DNA of 64,000 nucleotides from Mariniflexile jejuense (GCF_042675665.1 NZ_JBHTJI010000022.1:186001-250000), one strand, 5' to 3'; numbered from the stretch's first letter, positions 1-8,820 are shown. Notes: generated from the sequence alone by a model not told the origin. Numbers and translations are program-made.

Positions 1-555
1 CCACTTATTTCGATTGCTTTTATCATAATTCCACTTACCGCCAAGTGGTTGATTAGCAAGCATTAATATGTCGTGTTTTTTTCTCATGTAGCGATAAAAA
101 TTCTCCATGAGATATTGTTTTTTTCCTTTAAAAAAATTAGATAATTCGTTGCGTGTTGTATAAAAATGCTCTGAAGAAAAAACCTTATGTTGTATGCTTA
201 ATGTTTTACAAAAATCGTTTAGTTGTTTATCAAGACGATACTCATCAGGTTCTTGATATTCAAAGGTTTTGATGTTGTATTTTGATAGGAGTTTTTCAAT
301 ATTATGTGTAAGGCTTTGCGTGTTTTCTGCATCATTAATTTTGAAATAAACTACGTGGTGATTTTTATGCCTTAAATCTTCTGAAAATTGACGCATTGCA
401 GCAAAAAAGCCAATTACTTTTTGAATATGATGAGTAACATAATCTGTTTCTTGGCGCATTTCAAACAGGCAATACAACACATCATCATCTGTATTTTTAA
501 ACCACGAATGTTTTAAGTTAAGTTGGTCGCCTAGTATAAGTCGTAAAGTTTTCAT
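1..555 (-). CDS. Cryptochrome/photolyase-related protein (DPRP family), C-terminus outside window
   Basis: Partial gene, the 3' end lies beyond base 1. The visible 185 residues begin MKTLRLILGDQLN followed by HSWF, the N-terminal signature of the deoxyribodipyrimidine photolyase-related (DPRP, FeS-type bacterial cryptochrome/6-4 photolyase) family. Members bind FAD and usually a 4Fe-4S cluster in the C-terminal part, which cannot be seen here, so the cluster cysteines are unverified. The ATG at 553-555 overlaps the TGA of the upstream DASH cryptochrome gene (ATGA overlap), so it is the last visible gene of the photolyase operon. Repair activity versus photosensing cannot be decided from this fragment. 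Confidence 0.85.
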   Translation of the reverse strand, partial: MKTLRLILGDQLNLKHSWFKNTDDDVLYCLFEMRQETDYVTHHIQKVIGFFAAMRQFSEDLRHKNHHVVYFKINDAENTQSLTHNIEKLLSKYNIKTFEYQEPDEYRLDKQLNDFCKTLSIQHKVFSSEHFYTTRNELSNFFKGKKQYLMENFYRYMRKKHDILMLANQPLGGKWNYDKSNRNKW

Positions 556-1865
556 TCAAAAAGTGTGTTTTGAAGCCAAATATTTTGATATTTCCCTTGT
601 GGATCGTAACGTTCGACTTGCATTTTTATATTGAATTTTCGGTCTCTAGGATCATTACCAACACCAGAAACATACATCCAATTTCCGTAATTGCTATGTA
701 CATCATAATCAACAAGCAAAGCTTCAAAGTAAGCAGCACCAATACGCCAATCGATTTCAAGTTCTTTGGCAAAGTAGGATGCTACATTTTGTCTACCTCT
801 GTTACTCATCCAACCTGTTTTTTTAAGCTCTATCATGTTGGCATTTACAAAAGGCTCTAAAGTGTTACCATTTATCCAATTAGTAATGTTGGTTTGGTTT
901 GTATTCCAATGGTATTTACTATTTAAAATGCCATGAATTTTGAAAATATTATTGCCATGTTTAAGTGAAATATATTTAAAATAATCCCTCCAAATAAGTT
1001 CGAAAATAAGCCAATATGTGGAGTCGTTATGAAAGTGTTCTTTTTCAAACTGTTTTACTTCCCAGTAAATGGTTCGTGCAGAAAGACTACCATTTGCTAG
1101 CCAAGGTGAGAATTTGGAACTAAAATCGGCACCTATTAATCCGTTGCGAGTTTTTTTATAAAATCCCAATTTTTTAGTTTCAAAAAAATAATTTTGAAGT
1201 CGTTTTAAAGCACACGTTTCTCCACCTAAAAAAGGAAATGCAGTTTTTGGATGGGTTTTAAATGCTTCAAAGCCTAAATCTTGTAAAGTTGGGATGAAAG
1301 TTTCTTCCGTTTGAATTACATGTTGATTTGCTACTGGAGACAAAGCCTGATTACGAACAAAGCAGTTTTTCTCTAAATACTTTCTAAAATTGGTAAAGAC
1401 TTCTGGAATTTGATTTGCATTAATCTTAATATCATCTGGATGGTACAAAAACTGGTCATAATTTTCAATAACTGAAATGCTAGTAGGCAGGTTATTTGTT
1501 AAATTTTGCAAAACAGTTGCTTCTTCTTGAGTCCATTCTTTTTGAGTGTAAATAGTTTCAATGTTGTATTTTGAAACTAAAAGCGGGATAATGTCTTCAG
1601 GCTTATTATAGTAAGTGAGTAGATTGATATTTAAATCTGCTAAATTTGATTTTAAATTTGCAACCGATTGAATTAAAAATTGTGCTCTAAACTTTTCGGT
1701 TTTTTTAAACCCATAGTTAGTTATTTCAAAATCTCTGGGATCAAAACAATAAACAGCAATACAAGTTTTATATTTAATACACGCTTCATACAAAGTGCTA
1801 TTATCATGAACACGTAAGTTGTTTTTAAACCAAACCAAGGCTATTTTGTTTTGTTTCTCCTGCAT
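552..1865 (-). CDS. Cryptochrome DASH (FAD-binding photolyase family)
   Basis: The 437-residue product has the photolyase alpha/beta domain first (LVWFKNNLRVHDN near residues 10-22) and the FAD-binding helical domain after about residue 200. The C-terminal block FNIKMQ...YDP (from residue 411) is the DASH signature. DASH proteins repair cyclobutane pyrimidine dimers in single-stranded DNA or act as blue-light sensors. Length is normal for bacterial DASH proteins, which lack a long C-terminal extension. The ATG lies inside the 3' end of the upstream DUF2256 gene (25-base overlap), which shows translational coupling in the operon. Confidence 0.93.
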   Translation of the reverse strand: MQEKQNKIALVWFKNNLRVHDNSTLYEACIKYKTCIAVYCFDPRDFEITNYGFKKTEKFRAQFLIQSVANLKSNLADLNINLLTYYNKPEDIIPLLVSKYNIETIYTQKEWTQEEATVLQNLTNNLPTSISVIENYDQFLYHPDDIKINANQIPEVFTNFRKYLEKNCFVRNQALSPVANQHVIQTEETFIPTLQDLGFEAFKTHPKTAFPFLGGETCALKRLQNYFFETKKLGFYKKTRNGLIGADFSSKFSPWLANGSLSARTIYWEVKQFEKEHFHNDSTYWLIFELIWRDYFKYISLKHGNNIFKIHGILNSKYHWNTNQTNITNWINGNTLEPFVNANMIELKKTGWMSNRGRQNVASYFAKELEIDWRIGAAYFEALLVDYDVHSNYGNWMYVSGVGNDPRDRKFNIKMQVERYDPQGKYQNIWLQNTLFE

Positions 1866-1975
1866 TTTTCGCTACAATATTTAACGTCTATCCAATTTAA
1901 TTCCCATTTTTTTCGCCATGTAAAAGGCCTATTACAAACAGGGCATATTTTTTCTGGTAAATGTTGCTTTTTCAA
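1841..1975 (-). CDS. DUF2256 small zinc-ribbon-like protein (44 aa, TTG start)
   Basis: A short ORF that reads LKKQHLPEKICPVCNRPF, then WRKKWELNW and YCSEKCRR. Two Cys-x2-Cys/Cys-x3-Cys pairs suggest one bound zinc ion. This is the DUF2256 pattern, a family repeatedly found beside cryptochrome/photolyase genes. An in-frame TAG stands two codons upstream of the TTG at 1975-1973 and no ATG or GTG occurs in frame, so TTG must be the start. It overlaps the SDR gene stop (TTGA overlap) and its last 25 bases overlap the cryptochrome start. Biochemical function is unknown; a role as a partner of the photolyase is an inference from context. Confidence 0.82.
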   Translation of the reverse strand: MKKQHLPEKICPVCNRPFTWRKKWELNWIDVKYCSEKCRRNKTK

Positions 1976-3396
1976 ATGCTAACCAGCTTATTTATCATTC
2001 CATTAAAAATAAACCCATGAAAAGGCAAAACACTATACCAATAAATACGTCCCCAAAGTCCACGAGGTCTAAATGTGGCTGTTTGTTTTAAAATGCCATC
2101 TTCAATTTTAAATTCTAACCATGCTTCACCTGGAAGTTTCATTTCGGCATAGAGCAATAATTTTTTTTCTTTTTTATCACTAAAAATAACACGCCAAAAA
2201 TCTAAAGCATCACCTGTATTTAATTCTGAAATATGGGTTCTTCCGCGTCTTAATCCAATACCACCAACTAGTTTATCTAGATAACCTCTTAGTTTCCATA
2301 AAAAATTGCCATAATACCAACCAGTTGTTCCACCTATAGACCATATTTTATTGATGGTTTTAGTTTCATCAAGTATATTTCGTTGTTTAAAATCTTTAAA
2401 ACAACCATACTTTGGTACGTTTATGTATTTGTGAAAATTGGTATTCAATCGACCACTACTTACCATAGAATCTTTCCAACTAGAAATAATACTGTTCTGC
2501 TCTATTTTCTCAAATGCTAATGAAACAGCTTCATTATATGTTATAGGTTCTATATTTAAAATTGTGTTTATGTCACTTTTTTTACCCACTATTTCTACAC
2601 CCATACTATCAACTAATGTTGAAGCTAGTTTGTATGATGTTGATGTAACAAAATATAGCCAATATGATGATAGTTTAGGCGTCATTACTGGTACTGTTAA
2701 AATGTAACGCTTTAAACCTCTAATTTTAGCAAATTCTAAAAGCATTTGCTTATAGGTTAAAATTTCGGGACCAAAAATATCGAAGCTTTTATTGTAAAGT
2801 TCTTGGTTTGTTTTTGCTTTTGATAAAAATGCCAGAACATCTCTTACCGCTAGTGGTTGCGTTTTAGTGTTTAGCCATTTTGGAGCTACCATAACTGGCA
2901 ATTTTTCAACCAAATCGCGAATAATTTCAAATGAAGAACTTCCAGAACCTACTATAATGCCTGCTTTAAAAACAGTAAGCGCATAAGTGTTTGATACTAA
3001 TAATTCTTCAACATTTTTTCTAGATTGTAAATGTTTAGATAGGTTTTCCTCATTGGTAATACCACTTAGGTAAATGGTTTGTTTTAACTTAGAATCATCA
3101 AAATATGTTTTAAAATTTTCGGCACATTTTGCTTCTAAAATTTCAAAATCTCTTGATGTATTCGACATGGAATGTATAAGATAATAAGCAACATCAATGT
3201 CTTTTGGAATGCTATTTAAAGTTTCGGGTTTTAAAAAATCTGCTTCAACAATGCTTATATGTTCGTCATCTAAATAGGTTTTATCTGCTCTTAACGCATC
3301 TCTTACAGCACAAACTACGTGGTGTCCTTCATTAATAAGTATTGGTATAAGTCGTTTACCAATGTAACCTGTAGCACCTGTAATTAGAATTTTCAT
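1972..3396 (-). CDS. SDR-family NAD(P)-binding protein with C-terminal DUF2867
   Basis: The 474-residue protein begins MKILITGATGYIGKRL, an atypical/extended SDR Rossmann glycine motif (GATGYIG). After roughly residue 310 comes a DUF2867 domain (GIGLRRGRTH, DFWRVI, LPGEAWLEF, FRPRGLWGRIYWY). Such fusions are predicted NAD(P)-dependent oxidoreductases or epimerase-like proteins with no established substrate. The gene is the fourth of the photolyase operon, three bases after the flavin reductase gene and overlapping the DUF2256 gene. Its presence with a flavin reductase suggests redox support of a flavin or quinone/carotenoid-related process, which is inference. Confidence 0.88.
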   Translation of the reverse strand: MKILITGATGYIGKRLIPILINEGHHVVCAVRDALRADKTYLDDEHISIVEADFLKPETLNSIPKDIDVAYYLIHSMSNTSRDFEILEAKCAENFKTYFDDSKLKQTIYLSGITNEENLSKHLQSRKNVEELLVSNTYALTVFKAGIIVGSGSSSFEIIRDLVEKLPVMVAPKWLNTKTQPLAVRDVLAFLSKAKTNQELYNKSFDIFGPEILTYKQMLLEFAKIRGLKRYILTVPVMTPKLSSYWLYFVTSTSYKLASTLVDSMGVEIVGKKSDINTILNIEPITYNEAVSLAFEKIEQNSIISSWKDSMVSSGRLNTNFHKYINVPKYGCFKDFKQRNILDETKTINKIWSIGGTTGWYYGNFLWKLRGYLDKLVGGIGLRRGRTHISELNTGDALDFWRVIFSDKKEKKLLLYAEMKLPGEAWLEFKIEDGILKQTATFRPRGLWGRIYWYSVLPFHGFIFNGMINKLVSI

Positions 3397-3399
3397 TTT

Positions 3400-4035
3400 T
3401 TATGTTTTAATTGAAGCTGTTTTTTTTGGTCTTTGGTATTCTAAACGTGTTTTTAATTTAGGAAGTGTATAGCCATCTAACCCATTAATAGCTATAGTAT
3501 TTGCTTTTGATAGGTTTACAAAACCATCGTTTTCTAATAAATAATCTTCAATATATAAATCTAAAATTTCAGCTATAACTAATATGGTTCCGTTTGCTTG
3601 TATGGGGTATTCTTCAACATATTTCATAGCCATTTGTACAGGAGATGCATTTACAAATGGTGCAAAAAAATTGTTTTTATAAATTTCTTCTAGGTTAGTA
3701 ACATCAAATTCTGAAACATTGGAATTATATTTTGCCGATGTGTGATGCGCATCTTCCATAATAGTTTCATTTATATGATTTATGGTGAAAAAACCCGTTT
3801 CTTTTATATTATCATAAGTATTTCTAATAACGGTTGTTGGTCTTAAAAAGAAACCTAGCAATGCCGGATTGGAACCAATATGTGTTACCGAACTAAATAT
3901 GGCTACATTACTAATACCGTTTAAAGATTTTGTGCCAATTAAATTAGCCGATTTAAAACCTGAACAACTGTTTATAAGATTGATTTTATATAAATGCTCT
4001 AGCTTATTAATATCATTTTGACTAAAATGTGGCAT
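3400..4035 (-). CDS. Flavin reductase-like domain protein
   Basis: The 211-residue protein matches the FMN-binding split-barrel flavin reductase/flavoredoxin fold: an N-terminal strand region with NLIGTKS..GISNVAIFSSVTHIGSNPALLGF (residues about 27-62) and a following block with RNTYDNI and FTINH. These proteins bind FMN and reduce free flavin or an unknown partner. Its ATG shares a base with the TAA of the ABC1-kinase gene (TAATG), so the two are translationally coupled. In this operon it could supply reduced flavin to the cryptochromes or to another enzyme; this is inferred only from position. Confidence 0.85.
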   Translation of the reverse strand: MPHFSQNDINKLEHLYKINLINSCSGFKSANLIGTKSLNGISNVAIFSSVTHIGSNPALLGFFLRPTTVIRNTYDNIKETGFFTINHINETIMEDAHHTSAKYNSNVSEFDVTNLEEIYKNNFFAPFVNASPVQMAMKYVEEYPIQANGTILVIAEILDLYIEDYLLENDGFVNLSKANTIAINGLDGYTLPKLKTRLEYQRPKKTASIKT

Positions 4036-5351
4036 TATAAGTTTTTAAAATTGTTAATCTTTACATGTTTCGCTTTTAAATCGAACATTAAGTTGTATAA
4101 TCCAAAAAAAGTACGATTTATATAGATAAAATGTTTAGAACCACGATTTCCATTCATTTTTTTTAATTCAGTGTTTTTGGAATAACGCTGACCTAATTCT
4201 GCAATTTTTCCAAAAAAATCACTATCAGAAAAATCGAAGGTTTCCACATGAAACGGTTGTGTAAATAAACTTAAAAGCTCATAAAACATTTCGGTAAAAA
4301 ATTCAACTTCTTCTTTTGAATCGTCTTCACGTAAAATTTCCAATTCGTATAATTTTTGAACAAAATATTTTCGATTTGAAATATTTTTTGGTTCGGCCAA
4401 TTCAAAATAAGGTACATAAAAATCATCTGGAATGGTTTTCATACAACCAAAATCGAGCGCGATTAATTCTCCATTTTCAGAAACTAAAAAATTTCCAGGA
4501 TGCGGATCTGCATGAACTTTTTTAAGTTTGTGTATTTGAAACATGTAAAAATCCCAAAGTGCTTGCCCAAGTTTATTAGCCGTTTTTTGGTTGGTATTAT
4601 AAGCAGTAAACTCCGAAAGGTGTTCACCGTGCATATAATCCATTGTTATGATACGTTCAGACGATAATTCTTCATAATATTGAGGAAACAACAGGTTAGG
4701 AATGTGTGAACAAGTAGCAGCAATCTCCTTGCTTTGTTGCATTTCTAACACATAATTTGTTTCCTCAATTAATTTTCCTTCAACTTCCTTAAAATATTTA
4801 TCCGAGTCTTTTCCCTTAATATTAAACATTTTCATAGCAATAGGCTTAACAAGAGCCAAATCGGACACAATACTTTGTGCAACGCCTGGGTATTGGATTT
4901 TCACAGCAAGCTTTTTTCCATTTTTTTCTGCAATATGTACCTGACCGATACTTGCAGCATTTACAGATGTTGCGTTGAAGGAATCATATAATTCATTTGG
5001 TAGTTTACCAAAATAATTTTTAAATGTTTTTAAAACTAATGGTGGCGATAAAGGCGGAACAGAAAATTGTGCTAATGAAAACTTTTCTACATAAGCCTGC
5101 GGCATGATGCTTTTTTCCATACTAAGCATTTGAGCTACTTTTAATGCGCTTCCTTTTAATTGTTTTAGGCTATCATAAATATCTTCAGCATTATTTTCAT
5201 TAAGTTTAGCTCTGGCTTCATTTTCTGTTTTTGTTAGTTTATCACCATAATATTTTAGGTAATTAACACCAACTTTAGCACCAGTTGACACTAGTTTTGA
5301 AGCACGACTTATTTTTGAAACAGGTATAGAATCAATTGTTTTCATGGGCAT
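4035..5351 (-). CDS. ABC1/AarF/UbiB-family atypical kinase-like protein
   Basis: The 438-residue protein carries the ABC1 kinase-like set: an alanine-rich nucleotide loop (NAASIGQVH), the VAIK-type lysine in KLAVKIQYPG, the catalytic DPHPGNF and the metal-binding LDFG. The family-defining KxGQ motif reads KVAQ here (residues 71-74), an Ala for Gly change. Family members act in ubiquinone synthesis, lipid homeostasis or plastid stress responses as ATPases or kinases. There are no quinone biosynthesis genes around it; instead it sits one base after the TetR gene and overlaps the flavin reductase gene, so a role in light or lipid stress seems likelier. That role is inferred. Confidence 0.88.
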   Translation of the reverse strand: MPMKTIDSIPVSKISRASKLVSTGAKVGVNYLKYYGDKLTKTENEARAKLNENNAEDIYDSLKQLKGSALKVAQMLSMEKSIMPQAYVEKFSLAQFSVPPLSPPLVLKTFKNYFGKLPNELYDSFNATSVNAASIGQVHIAEKNGKKLAVKIQYPGVAQSIVSDLALVKPIAMKMFNIKGKDSDKYFKEVEGKLIEETNYVLEMQQSKEIAATCSHIPNLLFPQYYEELSSERIITMDYMHGEHLSEFTAYNTNQKTANKLGQALWDFYMFQIHKLKKVHADPHPGNFLVSENGELIALDFGCMKTIPDDFYVPYFELAEPKNISNRKYFVQKLYELEILREDDSKEEVEFFTEMFYELLSLFTQPFHVETFDFSDSDFFGKIAELGQRYSKNTELKKMNGNRGSKHFIYINRTFFGLYNLMFDLKAKHVKINNFKNL

Positions 5352-5352
5352 T

Positions 5353-6009
5353 TTAGTTCATGTGCATTTTTTCTTTGAAAATGAATTTCCCAAAGTCAAT
5401 TACACTTTTTAAAGGCACGATATTCAGAACATCAAAACTGGTATTAACAGATTTTTCAATAAAAATATCAGTCTTTTCAAAAGAAGCAGACGTATCATCC
5501 AACCAAAATTTTATTGTTAAAAGCAATTGTACCCAAGCAGATTCTTGTATTGCTTTATTTTGAATTTTTTCTAATTGTTCTTGTTTTACATCTATGGTTT
5601 CAATACCTAAATTACTAATGTAAGTAGTGAAACTTTTTCTAAGTTCAGACAGCAACGCTAAACCTTTCATGCTATTTTTATGTTTATGAAGTGCATAAAC
5701 AACATAGCTTCTATTAGCAGTTAAATTTTCGAAAAAAGTAAAATAAAAACTTAGTAGTTTGTTTCTAGCATCAAAAGATTGATAATCGTCACTATTTGTT
5801 AATGCTGAAATTGAATTATTAAAAAAAGCATTAAAAATAGATTTTTCAATAGCTTCAAATGAACCAAAATATTCATAAAATTTAGCTTCCTCAAAATTAT
5901 TTGTCTTAGCAAACGCGTAAACTGAATTTGGATTTTCGTTGTGTTCCAAAACATAATCCATATAAAATGAAATGATGTCGTTTTCTGAAATAGTCTTCTT
6001 CTTTGCCAT
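5353..6009 (-). CDS. TetR/AcrR-family transcriptional regulator
   Basis: The 218-residue protein has an N-terminal helix-turn-helix of TetR type (SVYAFAKTNNFEEAKFYEYF, about residues 28-47, then FGSFEAIEKSIF) and an all-helical C-terminal ligand domain. It is the first gene of the photolyase operon, with only one base before the ABC1 gene, so it probably autoregulates the operon. A palindrome at 6038-6050, just upstream of a TATCTTTG -7 element at 6027-6034, is a good operator candidate. Ligand unknown. Confidence 0.85.
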   Translation of the reverse strand: MAKKKTISENDIISFYMDYVLEHNENPNSVYAFAKTNNFEEAKFYEYFGSFEAIEKSIFNAFFNNSISALTNSDDYQSFDARNKLLSFYFTFFENLTANRSYVVYALHKHKNSMKGLALLSELRKSFTTYISNLGIETIDVKQEQLEKIQNKAIQESAWVQLLLTIKFWLDDTSASFEKTDIFIEKSVNTSFDVLNIVPLKSVIDFGKFIFKEKMHMN

Positions 6010-6026
6010 AATAATAAATTATATAA

Positions 6027-6050
6027 CAAAGATACATAATGTTTAACATT
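6027..6050 (-). promoter_or_regulatory. Promoter and candidate TetR operator of the photolyase operon
   Basis: On the minus strand TATCTTTG (6034-6027) fits the Bacteroidota -7 consensus TAnnTTTG and would start RNA about 10 bases before the TetR ATG at 6009. Directly upstream is a perfect 13-base palindrome, AATGTTTAACATT (6038-6050). No TTTG is seen at the -33 position. A palindrome lying between the two promoter elements is a standard place for repressor binding; the operator role is inferred. Confidence 0.55.
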
Positions 6051-6117
6051 TTTTAATAAAAATTAAACAAAAATTAACTATTAAAAATTTCTAACACTTA
6101 AAAACTTATAAAATATG

Positions 6118-7017
6118 CTATTGCACAATTCTTGCTTGAAAGAATTTTTTACTTAAAACAACTTTATTTATAAACACAAAGGCTTGGTAAAAATCGTCTT
6201 TAGGTAGGTTAAAAATATCATGACCTCTATTTAAATAACTATACAAAAGAAAACTTGTGTTATTTGTTTCTAACTTTTCGGCAATAATTTTTGAGCCATT
6301 TAATAGCAAAAAACCTGGCGATGTTGGCAAACAAGATTGATGTGAGCTTATATCGTATGGTACAACCTTATCATTTATACCATGATACAATACAGTAGGT
6401 ATGGCATTATTTTTTGAAATTAATTCAGCTTTAGGTATGGCGCCTGAAATAGAAATGATTGCTGCTGGTTTTATTGCCTTATAAATATCTGTATTTCTTA
6501 ATAAAAACTCTCTATTATACGCAATGTTTAAAGCTGTTTCACCACCTGCACTAACACCAAATAACACTATTTTCTTATCGTCTATTTTGAAAGATTCTTT
6601 ATACTTTACAAGATACAATAAGGCATTTAACAAATCTTCAGAGGCATTAGAAAATACCTTTAATTTTCCAGTTGCAGGATAGCTACAGTTTATTAATTTA
6701 TTTTTTAATAAACGATAGTCAACAGAAGCTACAACATAGCCTTTTTTAGCAACAGTTTCAGCCATATATATTAATGAGCCATCATTTCTTGAGCCAGAAA
6801 TAAAGCCTCCACCATGTAATATAACAAAAAGTGGTCTATTCCGTATTGAATCTGTTATTGGTTCATAAATATCCAATTTTAAAGTATCTTTATCTCTAAT
6901 TGAATAGGTAAATGTTTTAGATGAAATACTATCAAAAACCTTATCAACATATCTAGTTTGCGAAGTAGCGATAAATGAAGAAAATAATATGAAAAATGTA
7001 ATTATCTTTTGATTCAT
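6118..7017 (-). CDS. Secreted alpha/beta-hydrolase (esterase/lipase, HSL-like)
   Basis: The 299-residue protein starts with a signal peptide (MNQKIITFFILFSSFIATSQ). It has the oxyanion-hole HGGGF at residues 68-72 and the nucleophile elbow GVSAGG with Ser156, followed by candidate Asp (GINDKVVPY) and His (NRGHD) of the triad. This is the hormone-sensitive-lipase/carboxylesterase layout. The reading frame stays open upstream to 7140, but the start at 7015-7017 is chosen because it gives a signal peptide and leaves a promoter gap to the divergent DUF1003 gene. Substrate unknown. Confidence 0.85.
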   Translation of the reverse strand: MNQKIITFFILFSSFIATSQTRYVDKVFDSISSKTFTYSIRDKDTLKLDIYEPITDSIRNRPLFVILHGGGFISGSRNDGSLIYMAETVAKKGYVVASVDYRLLKNKLINCSYPATGKLKVFSNASEDLLNALLYLVKYKESFKIDDKKIVLFGVSAGGETALNIAYNREFLLRNTDIYKAIKPAAIISISGAIPKAELISKNNAIPTVLYHGINDKVVPYDISSHQSCLPTSPGFLLLNGSKIIAEKLETNNTSFLLYSYLNRGHDIFNLPKDDFYQAFVFINKVVLSKKFFQARIVQ

Positions 7018-7117
7018 TGTGTATTGTAAGAGTAAATAATTTAAGTAGTGCAAAATTTGGGCTAAAGTAAGCGTAAAATTGTATTTACGAAACACCATTA
7101 ATAATAAATTCAAAATA

Positions 7118-7819
7118 ATGAAAACATTTTTAAGCAGCATTTCTAAAACAGAATTTCAAGAAAGCGAAAAAGTATATGCTAAAACCATAAGAAAATCTAT
7201 TTTTGAATTAATAAAAAAAGATCATCCTAATTTTAATTCTAAAAGCTTAATTGCTATAGTTGAATTAAATCAATACCGAGAAAAATATATTGCCAATTAT
7301 TTAATGCAAGAAGTTGGTGAATTAAATGAACTTGAAGCCGATGTTTTAAAAACTTTGCAAAACCATGAAACTATTTCAAGTAAAATTGACATTGAATCTG
7401 ATAATTCGGGGTTTTCATTTGGGCAACGATTGGCTGATAAAATTGCAACTTTTGGTGGTAGCTGGAAATTTATAATCATTTTTGGTGTTTTTATTCTTAT
7501 TTGGATGCTTATCAATATTATATTTTTAGCAAACAAAGCTTTCGACCCATATCCGTTTATTTTACTTAACTTGATGCTATCATGTTTAGCAGCCTTACAA
7601 GCACCTGTGATTATGATGAGTCAAAACCGACAAGAAGAAAAAGACAGAGAACGCTCTAAACAGGATTATATGGTGAATTTAAAATCGGAATTAGAAATTA
7701 GAATGTTACACGAAAAAATAGATCATTTAATTGTACACCAACAACAAGAACTATTAACAATACAGCAAGTACAAGTTGAAATGATGGAAGATATTATGAA
7801 ACAACTAAAACAAAAATAG
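7118..7819 (+). CDS. DUF1003 integral membrane protein
   Basis: A 233-residue protein when started at the ATG at 7118 (an earlier in-frame ATG at 7079 is less likely because it adds a basic, non-conserved leader). The DUF1003 core is visible: ADKIATFGGSWKFIIIF, a first membrane helix, FDPYPFILLNLMLSCLAALQAP with a second helix, then NRQEEKDRERS. After that comes a long charged, probably coiled-coil tail (LKSELEIRMLHEKIDHLI). The function of the family is unknown; it is a two-helix inner-membrane protein. It is transcribed divergently from the esterase. Confidence 0.85.
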   Translation: MKTFLSSISKTEFQESEKVYAKTIRKSIFELIKKDHPNFNSKSLIAIVELNQYREKYIANYLMQEVGELNELEADVLKTLQNHETISSKIDIESDNSGFSFGQRLADKIATFGGSWKFIIIFGVFILIWMLINIIFLANKAFDPYPFILLNLMLSCLAALQAPVIMMSQNRQEEKDRERSKQDYMVNLKSELEIRMLHEKIDHLIVHQQQELLTIQQVQVEMMEDIMKQLKQK

Positions 7820-7925
7820 AAATAAACAGAAAAAACTTAATTTAAGGTTTCGTTAACATTTCAAAAATAAGTATTGCTTAAATTTATAAAATCAATAAAA
7901 AACTAAAACAAAAAACATATTTCAT

Positions 7926-8777
7926 ATGAAAAAACTACTCGTATTTTTATTAGCCTTAACAGCAACTTTTACTGTAAATGCTCAAATTGTAACACCACAA
8001 CCAAGTCCGTCAAGCAAGTTGGAACAAAAGGTTGGATTAACCGATATAACTCTAGAATATTCAAGACCAAACATGAGAGAACGTGTTATTTTTGGCGATT
8101 TAGTGCCTTACGGAAGTATTTGGAGAACGGGAGCAAATTTAAGAACAAAAATTACGTTCAGCACAGATGTATCAGTTGATGGTCAACCACTTAAAGCTGG
8201 CACATACGCTATTTTTACAAAACCTGAAGCAACAAGTTGGGATGTTTATTTCTATACTGATTATGCAGGTGGCGGCGTTCCACAACCTTGGGATGAAACA
8301 AAAATAGCGGCAAAAATAAATACGCCAGTATACCCAATGCCAATGAAAATTGAAACGTTTACAATGACTTTTGATGATTTAACGAATGATAGTGCTGTAT
8401 TAGGAATGCTTTGGGAAGGTGTTTATGTAGGCGTTAAATTGGATGTACCAACTGATGATATGGTACTTACCAGTATAAACGATGTTATGAATGGTACACC
8501 AACTGCTAACGATTATTACAGTGCTGCAGTTTACTATTTACAAACCAACAAAGACATAAAACAAGCAAAAACTTGGATAGACAAAGCTATTACCATGGCA
8601 GGCGATAAAGTAGCGTTTTGGCAATTAAGACAACAATCATTAATTTATGCGAAAGCTGGAGACAAAAAAGGTGCTATTGCTGCTGCAAAAAAATCATTAG
8701 CTGCTTCTGAAAAAGCCGGAAATGCCGATTATGTAAAAATGAACCAAGATTCTTTAAAAGAATGGGGAGGTATGTAA
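7926..8777 (+). CDS. DUF2911 family secreted protein with C-terminal TPR-like helices
   Basis: The 283-residue protein has a signal peptide (MKKLLVFLLALTATFTVNAQ). The DUF2911 domain follows, with ITLEYSRPNMRERVIFGDLVPYG split around residues 43-65, then WRTGAN and LKAGTYAIFTKP. The C-terminal 90 residues look like two TPR-type helical pairs (AAVYYLQTNKDIKQAKTWI and AIAAAKKSLAASEK). This domain is common in Bacteroidota and has no assigned function. It is monocistronic, with a strong terminator at 8821-8854. Confidence 0.88.
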   Translation: MKKLLVFLLALTATFTVNAQIVTPQPSPSSKLEQKVGLTDITLEYSRPNMRERVIFGDLVPYGSIWRTGANLRTKITFSTDVSVDGQPLKAGTYAIFTKPEATSWDVYFYTDYAGGGVPQPWDETKIAAKINTPVYPMPMKIETFTMTFDDLTNDSAVLGMLWEGVYVGVKLDVPTDDMVLTSINDVMNGTPTANDYYSAAVYYLQTNKDIKQAKTWIDKAITMAGDKVAFWQLRQQSLIYAKAGDKKGAIAAAKKSLAASEKAGNADYVKMNQDSLKEWGGM

Positions 8778-8820
8778 TTAAAGCCTTTTAGAATATTATA
8801 TTTCTAGATTCTCTAGATTA

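Noticed and set aside
570..860. Plus-strand ORF of 96 residues opposite the DASH cryptochrome gene
   Set aside because: Shadow of the conserved cryptochrome C-terminus; the product has no domain-like pattern and no promoter. The same applies to other opposite-strand frames in the window.
7018..7140. Extended N-terminus of the esterase (start 7140)
   Set aside because: It would overlap the divergent DUF1003 gene and bury the signal peptide.
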